Below, piece by piece: positions 1-7,493 of a stretch of DNA of 64,000 bases. Both the position numbers and the translations under genes were made by a program. The notes below the pieces were generated by a model. It did no database searches. It saw only the letters and a program-made list of their open reading frames with translations, and had not been told where the DNA came from. Each line of letters begins with the position of its first letter. Position 1 is the first letter of the stretch. Source of the stretch: an uncultured Lachnospiraceae bacterium (GTDB lineage Bacteria > Bacillota > Clostridia > Lachnospirales > Lachnospiraceae); assembly GCA_910578475.1 (NCBI GenBank), contig CAJTRK010000013.1:1-64000 (forward strand), read 5' to 3'.

Positions 1-26
1 CAGGGGAAAATCTTTCTTTTTATCTC

Positions 27-55
27 TTGTCAAGCCGACGGCTATGTGATAAAAT
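27..55 (+). promoter_or_regulatory. sigma-A promoter of rpsO
   Basis: TTGTCA at 27-32, a 17-base spacer and TAAAAT at 50-55 make a near-consensus vegetative promoter. Transcription would start near 62 and leave a leader of about 107 bases before rpsO. Confidence 0.75.
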
Positions 56-61
56 AAACAA

Positions 62-168
62 GTATGAATTTCAGCCGATACTCAGAGCAGGGAAAACTCC
101 AACCCGCTCCTGGCATCAGGCATTGACAGACGGCATAAGGAAGCAGTCTGAGAAAGAAGGGAGAAAAT
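62..168 (+). promoter_or_regulatory. rpsO leader, possible S15 autoregulatory RNA
   Basis: The leader can form several short stems: AGTAT with ATACT, GAGC-GG with CC-GCTC, and CAGAC with GTCTG next to the ribosome binding site GAAGGGAG. S15 represses its own mRNA through leader structures in several bacteria. That this leader does so is inference from position and foldability only. Confidence 0.3.
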
Positions 169-435
169 ATGATTTCCAAAGAAAAGAAAACAGCAATTAT
201 CAAAGAGTATGCGAGAACAGAAGGCGATACAGGTTCACCGGAAGTTCAGGTAGCGGTTCTGACAGCAAGAATCCAGGAACTGACAGAGCATTTGAAAGAG
301 AATCCGAAGGACCATCATTCCAGAAGAGGGCTTCTGAAAATGGTAGGCCAGAGAAGAGGACTGCTTGCATACCTGAAAAATAAGGATATTGAGAGATATC
401 GTTCTTTGATTGAAAGATTAGGACTCAGAAAGTAA
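169..435 (+). CDS. rpsO: 30S ribosomal protein S15
   Basis: This 88-residue protein of the small ribosomal subunit binds 16S rRNA early in assembly. It is full length for the family and has the typical four-helix S15 sequence, including DTGSPEVQVA, DHHSRRGLL and the C-terminal RYRSLIERLGLRK. The start follows GAAGGGAG at good spacing. The gene has its own promoter and leader and is followed by an intrinsic terminator. It precedes pnp, the arrangement common in many bacteria. Confidence 0.98.
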   Translation: MISKEKKTAIIKEYARTEGDTGSPEVQVAVLTARIQELTEHLKENPKDHHSRRGLLKMVGQRRGLLAYLKNKDIERYRSLIERLGLRK

Positions 436-446
436 AAGAAAGCGAG

Positions 447-500
447 AAGGCGGGGATAAGGCTGGAGAAGTACCAGCTTTTCCGCCTTTCCTTTTTATTT
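447..500 (+). terminator. intrinsic terminator after rpsO
   Basis: AAGGCGG (447-453) pairs with CCGCCTT (482-488), with an inner GCTGG/CCAGC stem, followed by a T-rich tract. It would end most rpsO transcripts before pnp. Confidence 0.8.
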
Positions 501-576
501 GTTCCATTAGGTTTACCTGGGTAGAAGAATTTTCCGAGACCACAGATATGTGCACAGGTTGAAAGAAATGTATCAA

Positions 577-640
577 CCGCGGATTTGTGTTTACGCTCAA
601 ATATCGCGGGATGAGAAAGAGAAATTTGCGGACATATTTG
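577..640 (+). repeat. dispersed intergenic hairpin motif, copy A
   Basis: CCGCGGATTTG (577-587) pairs with CAAATATCGCGG (598-609) and is followed by a TGAGAAAGAG segment. The same layout (CGCG-ATTTGTG, a short loop, GCNCAAATATCGC, then GG-TGAGA) occurs at 16137-16182 before the exopolyphosphatase gene. It lies in the 250-base gap between rpsO and pnp. Similarity was judged by eye. Confidence 0.4.
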
Positions 641-665
641 TAGTTTCGGCCTCTTCTGCCTGAAA

Positions 666-671
666 TATAAT
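666..671 (+). promoter_or_regulatory. candidate -10 element of pnp
   Basis: A perfect TATAAT lies 24 bases before the pnp start codon. No good -35 box is visible at 16-18 bases upstream, so the promoter is tentative. Confidence 0.35.
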
Positions 672-694
672 ATTATTTTAAAGGAGAGATGGCT

Positions 695-2785
695 ATGTAT
701 AAGAGTTACACAATGGAACTTGCAGGCCGCACCCTTCGCGTCGATATCGGAAGAGTCGGCAAACAGGCGAATGGCTGTGCATTTATGCAGTATGGCGAAA
801 CGACCGTATTGTCTACCGCAACGGCGTCGGAGAAACCGAGAGAGGGAATCGACTTTTTCCCTTGCAGCGTAGAATATGAAGAGAAGTTGTATGCGGTTGG
901 TAAAATTCCGGGAGGTTTTAACAAAAGAGAGGGTAAGGCTTCCGAGAACGCTGTTCTGACAAGCCGTGTAATCGACAGACCGATGCGTCCGCTGTTCCCG
1001 AAAGATTACAGAAATGATGTTACGCTGAACAATATGGTTATGAGCGTTGACCCGGCCTGTCGTCCGGAAATTGTAGCAATGCTCGGTACTGCGATTGCGA
1101 CGAGTATTTCAGATATTCCTTTTGACGGCCCCTGTGCGATGACACAGATGGGTATGCTGGACGGGGAATTTATTGTAAATCCTTCTCAGGAACAGTGGGA
1201 CAAGGGCGATTTGAAGATGACGGTAGCGTCTACTGCGGAGAAAGTCATCATGATTGAAGCCGGCGCGAATGAGATTCCCGAAGCAAAAATGATAGAGGCG
1301 ATTTATAAAGCGCATGAGATTAACCAGACGATAATCGCTTTTATCAACCAGATTGTTGCCGAAGTCGGAAAACCGAAGCACACATATGAGAGTTGTGCAA
1401 TTCCGGAAGAACTGTTCGAAGAAATGAAGAAAATCGTAACGCCGGAAGAAATGGAAAAGGCTGTATTCACGGATGAAAAACAGGTTCGTGAAGAAAATAT
1501 CAGAAATATTACCGAGAAACTGGAAGAAGCTTTCGCAGAAAAGGAAGATTACCTGGCAGTTCTCGGAGAAGCGGTTTATCAGTATCAGAAAAAGACCGTG
1601 CGCAAGATGATTCTGAAAGACCACAAGCGTCCCGACGGCCGTGAACTGGCTCAGATACGTCCGTTGGCTGCAGAAATTGATATCATTCCGAGAGTGCACG
1701 GCTCTGCGATGTTTACGCGTGGACAGACGCAGATTTGTAATGTCTGTACGCTCGCGCCTTTGTCCGAAGTGCAGCGGGTGGACGGGCTGGATGAGAATAT
1801 TACGGCCAAGAGATATATGCACCATTATAACTTCCCGTCTTATTCGGTAGGCGAAACGAAAGTAAGCCGCGGACCGGGAAGAAGGGAAATCGGACATGGA
1901 GCGCTTGCGGAACGCGCGCTTTTACCGGTACTTCCTTCCGAGGAGGAATTCCCTTATGCAATTCGTACCGTATCCGAGACTTTTGAATCCAACGGTTCGA
2001 CCTCCATGGCTTCCACCTGTGCTTCCTGTATGTCTCTGATGGCGGCAGGTGTGCCGATTAAAAAGATGGTAGCGGGTATTTCCTGCGGTCTTGTGACAGG
2101 CGATACGGATGATGATTTCGTACTGCTCACGGATATTCAGGGTCTGGAAGATTTCTTTGGCGATATGGACTTTAAGGTAACGGGTACACACGACGGAATC
2201 ACAGCGATTCAGATGGATATTAAGATTCACGGTCTGACAAGACCTATCGTAGAAGGCGCGATTGCAAGATGCCGCGATGCGAGAGAGTTTATCATGGCAA
2301 ACTGCATGGTTCCCGCAATCGCAGAGCCGAGAAAAGAAGTCGGAAAATATGCACCGAAGATTATTTCCGTTCAGATTGACCCGGAGAAGATTGGCGATGT
2401 CGTAGGTCAGAGAGGAAAGACGATTAACGAAATTATCGCCCGTACAGGTGTTAAAATCGATATTACCGATGACGGTCAGGTATCCGTATGCGGTACTGAC
2501 AAGGAAATGATGGACAAGGCTGTCGAAATGGTTAAGATAATCGTTACGGATTTTGAAGAAGGACAGATTTTCAAGGGAACGGTTGTCAGCATTAAGGAGT
2601 TCGGCGCGTTTATCGAATTTGCACCGGGTAAGGAAGGCATGGTTCATATTTCCAAGATTGCGCGTGAGCGTATCAACCATGTGGAAGACGTTCTGACACT
2701 CGGCGATAAGGTTACCGTTGTCTGCCTCGGAAAAGACAAGATGGGCCGCATCAGCTTTTCTATGAAAGATGTAGCGCAGGTATAA
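695..2785 (+). CDS. pnp: polyribonucleotide nucleotidyltransferase (PNPase)
   Basis: This 3'-to-5' phosphorolytic exoribonuclease of mRNA turnover is about 696 residues, the usual length. Two RNase PH-like domains (about 5-230 and 305-535) flank a helical linker. A KH domain (VVGQRGKTINEI) and a C-terminal S1 domain (GTVVSIKEFGAFIEF) follow. An ATG at 689 is only 2 bases from the AAAGGAG site, whereas the ATG at 695 is 8 bases away and gives the usual MYKSYTMEL beginning, so 695 is preferred. It lies downstream of rpsO and ends at a strong hairpin terminator. Confidence 0.97.
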   Translation: MYKSYTMELAGRTLRVDIGRVGKQANGCAFMQYGETTVLSTATASEKPREGIDFFPCSVEYEEKLYAVGKIPGGFNKREGKASENAVLTSRVIDRPMRPLFPKDYRNDVTLNNMVMSVDPACRPEIVAMLGTAIATSISDIPFDGPCAMTQMGMLDGEFIVNPSQEQWDKGDLKMTVASTAEKVIMIEAGANEIPEAKMIEAIYKAHEINQTIIAFINQIVAEVGKPKHTYESCAIPEELFEEMKKIVTPEEMEKAVFTDEKQVREENIRNITEKLEEAFAEKEDYLAVLGEAVYQYQKKTVRKMILKDHKRPDGRELAQIRPLAAEIDIIPRVHGSAMFTRGQTQICNVCTLAPLSEVQRVDGLDENITAKRYMHHYNFPSYSVGETKVSRGPGRREIGHGALAERALLPVLPSEEEFPYAIRTVSETFESNGSTSMASTCASCMSLMAAGVPIKKMVAGISCGLVTGDTDDDFVLLTDIQGLEDFFGDMDFKVTGTHDGITAIQMDIKIHGLTRPIVEGAIARCRDAREFIMANCMVPAIAEPRKEVGKYAPKIISVQIDPEKIGDVVGQRGKTINEIIARTGVKIDITDDGQVSVCGTDKEMMDKAVEMVKIIVTDFEEGQIFKGTVVSIKEFGAFIEFAPGKEGMVHISKIARERINHVEDVLTLGDKVTVVCLGKDKMGRISFSMKDVAQV

Positions 2786-2835
2786 GCGTTCGGGCGCTGA
2801 ATAAGCAAAATTGAAAAGAGAATAAAAAGTATGAA

Positions 2836-2886
2836 ACCGCCGCATAATGATGATGCCTTTCAGATTGTGCGGCGGTATGCTTTTTC
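2836..2886 (+). terminator. intrinsic terminator after pnp
   Basis: ACCGCCGCA (2836-2844) pairs with TGCGGCGGT (2868-2876), followed by TATGCTTTTT. Confidence 0.8.
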
Positions 2887-2909
2887 AGGAAACGGCAGAT
2901 ACCAAAAGA

Positions 2910-2929
2910 ACCGGCTTGTCAAAGCCGGT
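2910..2929 (-). terminator. intrinsic terminator of the glycyl-radical gene
   Basis: ACCGGCTT and AAGCCGGT form an 8-bp stem with a 4-base loop. On the minus strand it is followed by TTCTTTT, so it terminates the gene ending at 2958. Confidence 0.65.
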
Positions 2930-2957
2930 CCTGATGGGGTAGTGATATTTTTTAAAA

Positions 2958-3200
2958 TCAGATGTTTTCATGGAAAGTACGGCTGATAACGTCTGCCTGC
3001 TGTTCCGGAGTCAGTTTGATGAAATTAACTGCGTAACCGGAAACGCGGATTGTCAGCTGCGGATAGTTCTCAGGATGTTTCTGAGCATCGAGAAGCATAT
3101 CCCGGTTTAATACGTTTACGTTCAGATGATGACCGCCTTTTGTTGCATATCCATCCAATAAAGATACTAAATTGTCTACCTGTGCTGTGTTCTGTGCCAT
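2958..3200 (-). CDS. grcA: stand-alone glycyl-radical domain protein (GrcA/YfiD-like)
   Basis: This 80-residue protein matches only the C-terminal glycyl-radical domain of pyruvate formate-lyase. The motif RVSGYAVNF holds the radical glycine, and the ending TPEQQADVISRTFHENI is typical. GrcA-type proteins replace the oxygen-cleaved end of formate-lyase in E. coli; the same repair role here is inference. The ribosome binding site AGGAGGG is excellent, so it is an independent gene and not a broken lyase end. No formate-lyase gene is in the window. It is monocistronic, with a terminator at 2910-2929. Confidence 0.85.
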   Translation of the reverse strand: MAQNTAQVDNLVSLLDGYATKGGHHLNVNVLNRDMLLDAQKHPENYPQLTIRVSGYAVNFIKLTPEQQADVISRTFHENI

Positions 3201-3360
3201 ACGAAGTCCCTCCTGTTTTTATAATAAAAATAGTAATCATTACTGTTTCTGTTTATATCATACCAGATTTCGCAGGAAAGTCTATAACTTTTTATGAAAA
3301 AATTGTACTTTATTGAATACATTCAGATTTCATCCGCCCGCGTCTGGTCATTAGGTTGAA

Positions 3361-3399
3361 TCGCAGGTTGAGAGAAAGGCATGGATATTTTTATGAAAA
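3361..3399 (+). repeat. dispersed leader repeat, copy C
   Basis: These 39 bases match 16164-16202 at 37 positions; the first 24 are identical. The copy includes a GAGAGAAAGG segment and ATG codons. Here they open only an 8-codon frame, while at 16164 they overlap the start of the exopolyphosphatase gene. This copy lies in the gap between the divergent grcA and alarmone synthetase genes. Confidence 0.6.
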
Positions 3400-3433
3400 A
3401 AATGTGAAAAATCTTAAATATGTATGGAAATGA

Positions 3434-3463
3434 TTGACAAGGGGAAGTAAATTAGGGTATCTT
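3434..3463 (+). promoter_or_regulatory. promoter of the small alarmone synthetase gene
   Basis: A perfect TTGACA at 3434-3439, an 18-base spacer and TATCTT at 3458-3463. The start codon is 36 bases further on. Confidence 0.6.
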
Positions 3464-3498
3464 GATACAGACAGATGTAATGAAATGAGGTAACAAAA

Positions 3499-4110
3499 TT
3501 GGAAGAAGAAAAAACAGGAATTTCACAGGAAGAGTATGATAACCTGATTAAACCATATGAAGAAGCGCTGACAATCATTCAGATACGGCTGGACAGCCTG
3601 AATGCGGAATATCGGAGCAGAAGCCGGGAATACCCGATACATAATATTCAACAGAGAATAAAAAGCAAGCCAAGTATCATGAAGAAACTGGAAAAAAAGA
3701 ATCTGACGGTATCAGCCACCGTAGCGAGAGATGAACTGACCGATATCGCAGGCATACGGGTCATCTGTTATTTTGAGGATGATATTTACAGCGTTGTATC
3801 GGCAATCCGCAAGCAGACAGGCATTCTTGTTATCAGAGAGCGGGATTATGTGCAGAACCCGAAAGAGAACGGCTATAAGAGCTATCATATCGTCGTGGGT
3901 GTGCCCGTTTATACTTTGGAAGAGACACAGTATTATCCGGTAGAGGTTCAGATTCGGACGATTTCAATGGATTTCTGGGCGAGCATGGAACACAGAATAT
4001 GCTATAAAAACGGAAAGAATCAGGAAGTGTCGGAAGAAAAGCGGGCGATTTTGAAAGGCTTTGCCGAAGAATTGAAGAAAATAGAAGTCAGCATGTATAA
4101 GCAGACATAA
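3499..4110 (+). CDS. GTP pyrophosphokinase, small alarmone synthetase (RelQ-like)
   Basis: This 203-residue protein has only the RelA/SpoT synthetase domain. It should transfer pyrophosphate from ATP to GDP or GTP to make (p)ppGpp. Family landmarks are present: DIAGIRV (metal-binding Asp), ENGYKSYH (guanine-stacking Tyr) and VEVQIRT (catalytic Glu). There is no HD hydrolase, TGS or ACT domain, so it is a synthetase only. The start is TTG, placed 9 bases after GAGG; no in-frame ATG lies near. It has its own promoter (3434) and terminator. A second synthetase domain, fused to a receiver, is encoded at 31728. Confidence 0.9.
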   Translation: MEEEKTGISQEEYDNLIKPYEEALTIIQIRLDSLNAEYRSRSREYPIHNIQQRIKSKPSIMKKLEKKNLTVSATVARDELTDIAGIRVICYFEDDIYSVVSAIRKQTGILVIRERDYVQNPKENGYKSYHIVVGVPVYTLEETQYYPVEVQIRTISMDFWASMEHRICYKNGKNQEVSEEKRAILKGFAEELKKIEVSMYKQT

Positions 4111-4124
4111 GAAAATGATGCAGA

Positions 4125-4157
4125 AGCGCAGGCGGTCACGCCTGCGCTGTTATTAAC
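4125..4157. terminator. bidirectional terminator between converging genes
   Basis: AGCGCAGGC (4125-4133) pairs with GCCTGCGCT (4140-4148). T-runs follow on the plus strand (TTTTTT at about 4161), and the structure also lies just past the minus-strand pyrI stop. Confidence 0.65.
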
Positions 4158-4164
4158 AGATTTT

Positions 4165-4596
4165 TTAAAAATGTCCGTTATATTTCTCTTCACAATATTT
4201 ACACCGGTAAATTTCATTTTCTTCGTCGGTCAGAACGAAGATATGGGGAAGTTCCTGCTCGATGGAGGTAATACAACGGGGATTTTTGCAGCGGATAATG
4301 TTTTTGATTTCTTTTGGCAGAGTCAGTTCCTTTTTATCGACCAGTTTTCCGTCCTTGATGACATTGATGGTAATATTGTGGTCAATGAAAGCCAGGACGT
4401 CCAAATCCAGCGTGTTGATATCACATTCCACTTTCAGAATATCCTTTTTTCCCATTTTATTGCTGCGTGCATTTTTGATAATCGCAACCATGCAGTCCAG
4501 CTTGTCCAGTTGAAGATGATGGTAGATGGAAAGGCTTTTGCCGGCTTCGATATGGTCGAGCACAAAACCTTCCTCAATTTTTCCTACGTTTAACAT
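4165..4596 (-). CDS. pyrI: aspartate carbamoyltransferase regulatory subunit
   Basis: This 143-residue regulatory chain of aspartate transcarbamoylase binds nucleotides in its N-terminal half and zinc in its C-terminal half. The four zinc cysteines are visible as CKNPRC followed by CKYC. It lies about 140 bases downstream of pyrB on the same strand, so the two subunits are probably co-transcribed. Together they should form the allosteric holoenzyme that starts the pyrimidine ring. It is somewhat shorter than the E. coli chain but has all main elements. Confidence 0.95.
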   Translation of the reverse strand: MLNVGKIEEGFVLDHIEAGKSLSIYHHLQLDKLDCMVAIIKNARSNKMGKKDILKVECDINTLDLDVLAFIDHNITINVIKDGKLVDKKELTLPKEIKNIIRCKNPRCITSIEQELPHIFVLTDEENEIYRCKYCEEKYNGHF

Positions 4597-4738
4597 ATCC
4601 TAAATACTCCTTTCTGTACAAAAATAATTCTAATGTCATTACACGACATGATGTTTTTCGGAATAATAATATTTTTCAAAACGATAATGTTTTCCAGAAC
4701 AATGATTTTAAATTATGATGCCTGTCAAAATATCCTTT

Positions 4739-5659
4739 TTATACGGTTATTTCCAGAAGTGTCAGTATCAGCGCCATTCTGACATAGACGCCGTACTGTA
4801 CCTGTTTAAAATAAACGGCCCGCGGGTCGTCGTCCACTTCGACGGAAATTTCGTTGACACGCGGAAGCGGATGCAGGACGAGCATATCTTCTTTGGCAGG
4901 AGCCATTTTAGCCTTATTCAGAATATAGAAGTCTTTCAGTCTCACATAATCCTCTTCGTTGAAAAAGCGTTCCCGCTGCACTCTCGTCATATAAAGCATA
5001 TCCAGGTCGGGCATACATTCCTCCAGCCGGATGACTTCCCGGAAAGAAATATTTTTTTCCGCCAGCATGTCCGTAATGTAGTCGGGAACCTTTAATTCCG
5101 GCGGAGAGATGAAAACAAACTGGATATCCGGATAACGGACGAGCGCGTTGATTAAGGAATGCACGGTGCGGCCGAATTTTAAGTCGCCGCAGAGACCGAT
5201 GGTAAAATGACCGAGCCGCCCTTTCAGGGAGCGAATCGTCAACAGGTCTGTCAATGTCTGCGTCGGGTGCTGGTGGCCGCCGTCGCCCGCATTGATAACC
5301 GGAATGGAAGATTTATCCGCCGCAACCATCGGGGCGCCTTCTTTGGGATGCCGCATGGCGCAGATATCTGCAAAGCAGGAGATGACCCTTATCGTATCGG
5401 AAACGCTTTCGCCTTTGGAAGCGGAAGAGGAACCGGCGTCTGAAAAGCCGAGAACCTGTCCGCCCAGGCTGAGCATGGCGGATTCAAAGCTGAGTCTTGT
5501 GCGGGTGCTCGGTTCATAGAAGCAGGTAGCGAGTTTCTTTCCTTCGCAGGCATGAGCGTATTTTGCGGGATATTTCTCAATATCGTTCGCGAGGTCGAAG
5601 AGGGAATCCAGTTCCTCTACCGTAAAATCGAGTGGGTTCATAAGATGTCTCATTGGCAT
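4739..5659 (-). CDS. pyrB: aspartate carbamoyltransferase catalytic subunit
   Basis: The enzyme joins carbamoyl phosphate and aspartate in de novo pyrimidine synthesis. The signature FYEPSTRTRLSFE (carbamoyl-phosphate site) and HPLPRVNEI near the C-terminus are clear. The frame opens to 5701, but the ATG at 5659 (or the second ATG at 5653) follows AAAGGAG and gives the usual M(PM)RHLMNPLDF start, so the product is about 304-306 residues. Only about 40 bases separate the start from the upstream hairpin at 5698-5731, leaving little room for a separate promoter. The gene may therefore depend on read-through of that hairpin. Confidence 0.97.
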   Translation of the reverse strand: MPMRHLMNPLDFTVEELDSLFDLANDIEKYPAKYAHACEGKKLATCFYEPSTRTRLSFESAMLSLGGQVLGFSDAGSSSASKGESVSDTIRVISCFADICAMRHPKEGAPMVAADKSSIPVINAGDGGHQHPTQTLTDLLTIRSLKGRLGHFTIGLCGDLKFGRTVHSLINALVRYPDIQFVFISPPELKVPDYITDMLAEKNISFREVIRLEECMPDLDMLYMTRVQRERFFNEEDYVRLKDFYILNKAKMAPAKEDMLVLHPLPRVNEISVEVDDDPRAVYFKQVQYGVYVRMALILTLLEITV

Positions 5660-5697
5660 GGTACTCCTTTCAAATACATAATCTCTTTCGGTAATTG

Positions 5698-5731
5698 CCA
5701 AAAAAATAGAAGAGAGGCACTCCCTTCTATT
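5698..5731 (-). terminator. terminator or attenuator between nitroreductase gene and pyrB
   Basis: A 12-bp stem (5705-5716 with 5720-5731, one G-U pair) is followed on the minus strand by seven T. It lies just after the nitroreductase stop (5740) and just before the pyrB ribosome binding site. A plain terminator is the simplest reading; a pyrB attenuator is possible. Confidence 0.7.
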
Positions 5732-5739
5732 TTCTGTAT

Positions 5740-6282
5740 TTACGATATAAAAGATAACAAATCATCCACCGGTTTTCTTCTGGGAGCGGCAGGCTCCTCC
5801 GCAGCATAACCGACAGGAATCAAAGCAACAAGCTCCTGTGTTTCCGGAACCCCGAGAAGGGATTCGATTTTATCCTGGTCAAAAATGCCAAGAATCACGG
5901 AACCAAGACCCTTTTCACAGGCGGCCAGACAAAAAGTCTGGGATGCGATACCGGCATCAAACATCTGCCATGTGTCTTTCCGGGGAGTGGTAAAAGAACC
6001 GTCCCGTTCATAGCCGCATCTGTTCTTCACTACGGTGATGGCGATTAACATCGGTGCATTTTCAATAATTCTGCCGTTATTTGGAAAAGAAGAAGTTCCT
6101 TCCGCGGCAATTTTGTCTTTCAGTTCCCCTTCTATTGCAATATAACGGGTAATCTGTGTGTTCTTCCAGCTAGGTGCATAAGAAGCGGTTTCAATGATTT
6201 CGGATAACAGTGCGTGGTCAATTTTATCTTCTTTGAACTGACGGATACTTCTGCGTTCCCTGATACATTCCTGTGCTGTCAT
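5740..6282 (-). CDS. nitroreductase family protein
   Basis: This 180-residue FMN-dependent oxidoreductase belongs to the nitroreductase fold. The N-terminal ERRSIRQF is the family's FMN-phosphate segment, and the C-terminal half has LGSVILGIF and the VALIPVGYAAE end. Substrate cannot be told from sequence; such enzymes reduce nitro compounds, flavins or quinones with NAD(P)H. The start has AGAGG seven bases upstream. It lies upstream of pyrB on the same strand, separated by a hairpin, so a functional link to pyrimidine synthesis is not implied. Confidence 0.88.
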   Translation of the reverse strand: MTAQECIRERRSIRQFKEDKIDHALLSEIIETASYAPSWKNTQITRYIAIEGELKDKIAAEGTSSFPNNGRIIENAPMLIAITVVKNRCGYERDGSFTTPRKDTWQMFDAGIASQTFCLAACEKGLGSVILGIFDQDKIESLLGVPETQELVALIPVGYAAEEPAAPRRKPVDDLLSFIS

Positions 6283-6560
6283 AAAAAACCTCTCTTTCTT
6301 CTCAGCCTGAAAAGCCGGGCCGGAATATACTGATTGTTGCGTTGTTCAACATTGGATTCACAATATTTTGTATATCATACCACAAAGAGGCGGGCGTTGC
6401 AATGTAAAATATGATTTAAGCTGCAGAATTAATTGTGCGGGAATTCATTGCGGACAGATTGCAGAAAACCGGAATTGACATTTGAGTTGTGGAATGCGCA
6501 TGAATATGCTATATTAATACATGAGAAAACAACAGAACGAGTAAGAAAGGCGGAATATAT
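6283..6560. promoter_or_regulatory. divergent promoter region
   Basis: This 278-base gap lies between two divergent genes. On the plus strand, TTGTGG, 17 bases and TATATT just upstream of 6561 form a plausible promoter. On the minus strand, a TATGAT-like -10 box lies near 6370-6380. No coding potential was seen. Confidence 0.4.
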
Positions 6561-6935
6561 ATGGCATTTCAGGAAAAAAAACGTTGGCTGTTCTTTGGTC
6601 TTCCGTTCACTTTTACGAAGTACACGGTAGAAGAAGAGGTCATTACGATTAACAGCGGTCTGCTTCATACACATGAAAACGACTGTTATATGTATAAAGT
6701 ACAGGATGTGGAACTGGAAATCAGCCTTTTGGAAAGAATTTTCGGGCTTGGAACGGTAGTCTGCTATACAGGAGACACAACGCATCCCAAACTGCTTTTG
6801 GAGCATATTAAAAACGCGAAAGACGTTAAGAATTATATTTTGAAAGAATCGGAAGAGGCCAGAAGAAAACGGCGTACGCTGAATACGCTGGATATCGGTT
6901 CCGGTTCGTTTGATGCGGACGATATGGACGATTAG
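6561..6935 (+). CDS. small PH-domain (YdbS/bPH2-like) protein
   Basis: This 124-residue soluble protein opens with MAFQEKKRWLFFGLPFTFTKY. It continues with the strand pattern of bacterial PH domains: YTVEEEVITINSGLLHTHENDCYMYKVQDVELE, then RIFGLGTVV and a stretch on short lipid-like loops. The last 35 residues are charged (EEARRKRR and an acidic DADDMDD end). Function is not known; bacterial PH domains are often membrane-adjacent scaffolds. The start follows GAAAGGCGG. Confidence 0.75.
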   Translation: MAFQEKKRWLFFGLPFTFTKYTVEEEVITINSGLLHTHENDCYMYKVQDVELEISLLERIFGLGTVVCYTGDTTHPKLLLEHIKNAKDVKNYILKESEEARRKRRTLNTLDIGSGSFDADDMDD

Positions 6936-6975
6936 TGTTATCGTTCATTTGGCTGAAAATGAATGATACAGTACA

Positions 6976-7389
6976 CTAGGGCCGGTTGGAGAGTCTGTCG
7001 CTTTCCGTAAGCAGTTTTTCGAACAGCAGTCCCGAAAGAAACCAACAGGGAGCATAGTCCAGACGGATGACTTTGCCGATATTCCATCTGGACTTTTCGT
7101 AATTCCAGGGACAGAGGCCTTTTCGGCGCAGCAAAACGCCGGAAACAAATTCTCCGAGAAAAATGATGCCGGTATACACAAGGCCGCGGAATATAAAGTT
7201 TCTGTTTTTTAACAGACGGCTGACAGGCGCTAAAAAGGCTGCCATTCCGTAGATGGGGAACATCCAGACCGAAGTCATGCCGGATAGTTTGAAGTTCCGC
7301 CTGCGGAAGGAATGAAAAGCGGTGAACAGGATTTCCAGACACCAGCCGAGCAGTCCGCAATGAATAAAGTTGTGAAGAAAATTTTTCAT
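6976..7389 (-). CDS. putative ABC-transporter type IV / CmpB-like membrane protein
   Basis: About 137 residues with several hydrophobic segments and the conserved opening LHNFIHCGLLGWCLEILFTA, typical of the family called putative ABC-transporter type IV (PF06541). The frame extends upstream to 7713, but that part overlaps folC and looks like shadow sequence, so the ATG at 7389 is chosen although its ribosome binding site is weak. Two cores, SVWMFPIYG and GEFVSGVLLRRKGLCPWNY, support the assignment. Function is unknown in the family. It is divergent from folC. Confidence 0.65.
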   Translation of the reverse strand: MKNFLHNFIHCGLLGWCLEILFTAFHSFRRRNFKLSGMTSVWMFPIYGMAAFLAPVSRLLKNRNFIFRGLVYTGIIFLGEFVSGVLLRRKGLCPWNYEKSRWNIGKVIRLDYAPCWFLSGLLFEKLLTESDRLSNRP

Positions 7390-7493
7390 ACAGTAAGGAT
7401 TGCCATAATATCGCTTTATATACAGTTGTATACAGATATAACTATTGTTATTTAATAAAAATTTCGTTTGCATGGCAGACAGATGGGTGTGCG

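Noticed and set aside
1109..1897. Long minus-strand open frame inside pnp
   Set aside because: It is a shadow of the conserved PNPase frame; no ribosome site and no protein-like composition.
7390..7493. THF riboswitch before the folate operon
   Set aside because: The gap is too short, and none of the conserved riboswitch elements was found.
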